A stretch of DNA of 13,977 nucleotides, from assembly GCA_013202595.1 (NCBI GenBank), contig JABMPV010000103.1, forward strand, positions 1-13,977. The letters are read 5' to 3'. The stretch comes from a bacterium. Its GTDB lineage: Bacteria; Actinomycetota; Acidimicrobiia; Spongiisociales; UBA11373. A program made the translations under genes and the position numbers. A model generated the notes under the pieces. The model did no database searches. It saw nothing but the letters and a program-made list of their open reading frames with translations, and was not told where the DNA came from. Positions 13,326 to 13,977 of the stretch are shown here, piece by piece (positions within the stretch are counted from its first letter, which is position 1; the number at the start of each line of letters is the position of its first letter).

Positions 13326-13334
13326 ATTATCGCA
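13326..13334 (-). promoter_or_regulatory. Extended -10 promoter of the HNH gene (leaderless)
   Basis: The minus strand reads TGCGATAAT, a TGn-extended -10 with five of six matches to TATAAT. It ends seven bases before the ATG at 13318, and no Shine-Dalgarno sequence lies between, so the mRNA probably starts at or next to the ATG. Confidence 0.5.
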
Positions 13335-13475
13335 CATGGGTACGACAGAATCCAGACCCTTGATTCCGTCCCGAAATCACATCGGGACGATCGCCCACTG
13401 CCCGTTCTGAGACAGGGAAGGCGGCACATGCAGATCGAATCCGGCCAGGTGCCGCCAGCGTGAAGATCCCTCGAG

Positions 13476-13860
13476 TCAGCCCTCCGCGGATCCCTCCCAC
13501 GGTGTCCCCTCGCGTAACCAGCCGACCAGTCTGACGTCCGACTGATCGGACTCGAAGCGGAGGATCGTCTCGACCTTCTCTCCGTGAGGGGCACGACGCC
13601 GTCGGAGATCGCCGCTCCCGGTCGATTGCGCCTTGTGCGCCGCTCGATCCACGCGAACGACAGATCCGGAGCATTCTTCGATCTGAGTTGCAGCCGAAAC
13701 TCCTGAAACCACGGGTATCGCACCGCATTGGGGTCAGCCACGAGACAGGTGCACCGACCTCCTCTGTGTCCGCTCGCCGAACGCCCTCGTGCCCCTCGGT
13801 CAGCCAATCACGGACTTCCCTGAGCATCTCGTCGGAGGACTGCGGCTTGTCGTCACCCAT
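13476..13860 (-). pseudogene. Frameshifted small gene of unknown function
   Basis: Three consecutive minus-strand frames each hold a protein-like piece in the right order. The first (from ATG 13860) has SSDEMLREVRDWLTEGHEG and runs to about 13755. The second (about 13755-13630) has VRYPWFQEFRLQLRS and APDLSFAWIER. The third (about 13630-13476) has GEKVETILRFESDQSD and VRLVGWLREGTPWEGSAEG before a TGA. Each shift equals a one-base loss, so adding one base near 13755 and one near 13620 would restore a protein of about 128 residues. GGTGAGGG precedes the start, with a second possible ATG at 13866. Either the gene has decayed or the assembly has two indels. I recognise no family. Upstream, 13867-13977 holds nothing I can identify. 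Confidence 0.5.
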
Positions 13861-13977
13861 CACCATCCCTCACCTTCGGCACGCTGGGGATACGTAGAGG
13901 AACCCGCCCAGTCCCCACCCGACACCTTCTGGGCAAAGGACGCCCCCCGATACCTCGGCCCCGACAGGGCCCCAGAC

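Noticed and set aside
13319..13807. Upstream extension of the HNH protein by 163 residues
   Set aside because: The extra part overlaps the decayed neighbour, passes through the HNH promoter and is not part of the DUF222-HNH layout.
1..13977. CRISPR array, insertion sequence, prophage or integration site
   Set aside because: No spaced direct repeats of 23-40 bases, no transposase or integrase motifs and no tRNA-adjacent duplications were seen.

Overview
The window looks like chromosomal DNA of a high-GC actinomycete-type bacterium (Actinomycetota). The evidence is the conserved housekeeping order rsmI / metG-tatD-rsmA-ispE / tRNA-Gln-glmU, a 27-residue protein resembling actinobacterial ribosomal protein bL37, a DUF222-HNH endonuclease, GTG starts, and genes that seem to be leaderless. 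Placement in a deep lineage such as Acidimicrobiia is only a guess. No insertion sequence, prophage, CRISPR array or integration site was seen.

Layout. Positions 1-5221 carry a tight minus-strand housekeeping block, read from metG to glmU: metG, tatD, rsmA and ispE overlap by 4, 8 and 11 bases, followed by tRNA-Gln(TTG) and glmU, which runs off the left edge. A zinc-ribbon AbrB-type regulator (plus, 5387-5620) diverges from metG and converges on rsmI. A short DUF192-like gene and rsmI form a minus-strand pair (6793-5631). Divergent from that pair is the 27-codon bL37-like gene (6834-6917), with its own -10 box and a terminator over its stop codon. The gene-poor stretch 6918-7283 holds eight 7-bp tandem units, two back-to-back hairpins and a strong terminator-like hairpin.

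From 7284 to 12133 the content is mostly cell-envelope and accessory: a four-helix membrane protein, a lipoprotein with a zincin HELIH motif, a CHAD-domain protein, an orphan protein with an MbcA/ParS/Xre-type toxin-binding domain, a second lipoprotein, and a SHOCT-domain membrane protein whose stop codon overlaps the start of a 32-residue single-helix microprotein. The last part (12215-13977) has a DUF222-HNH endonuclease gene with an extended -10 box seven bases from its ATG, then what looks like a decayed gene split over three reading frames.

A -10-like hexamer of the form TACGCT/TACACT, followed by G, lies upstream of tRNA-Gln, metG, the bL37-like gene and the HELIH lipoprotein. In several genes the box is only 6-9 bases from the start codon with no clear ribosome binding site, which suggests leaderless transcripts. 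I did not find a clearly new multi-gene defence or biosynthetic system. The best leads are the small genes, the structured intergenic region and the orphan antitoxin-domain gene.
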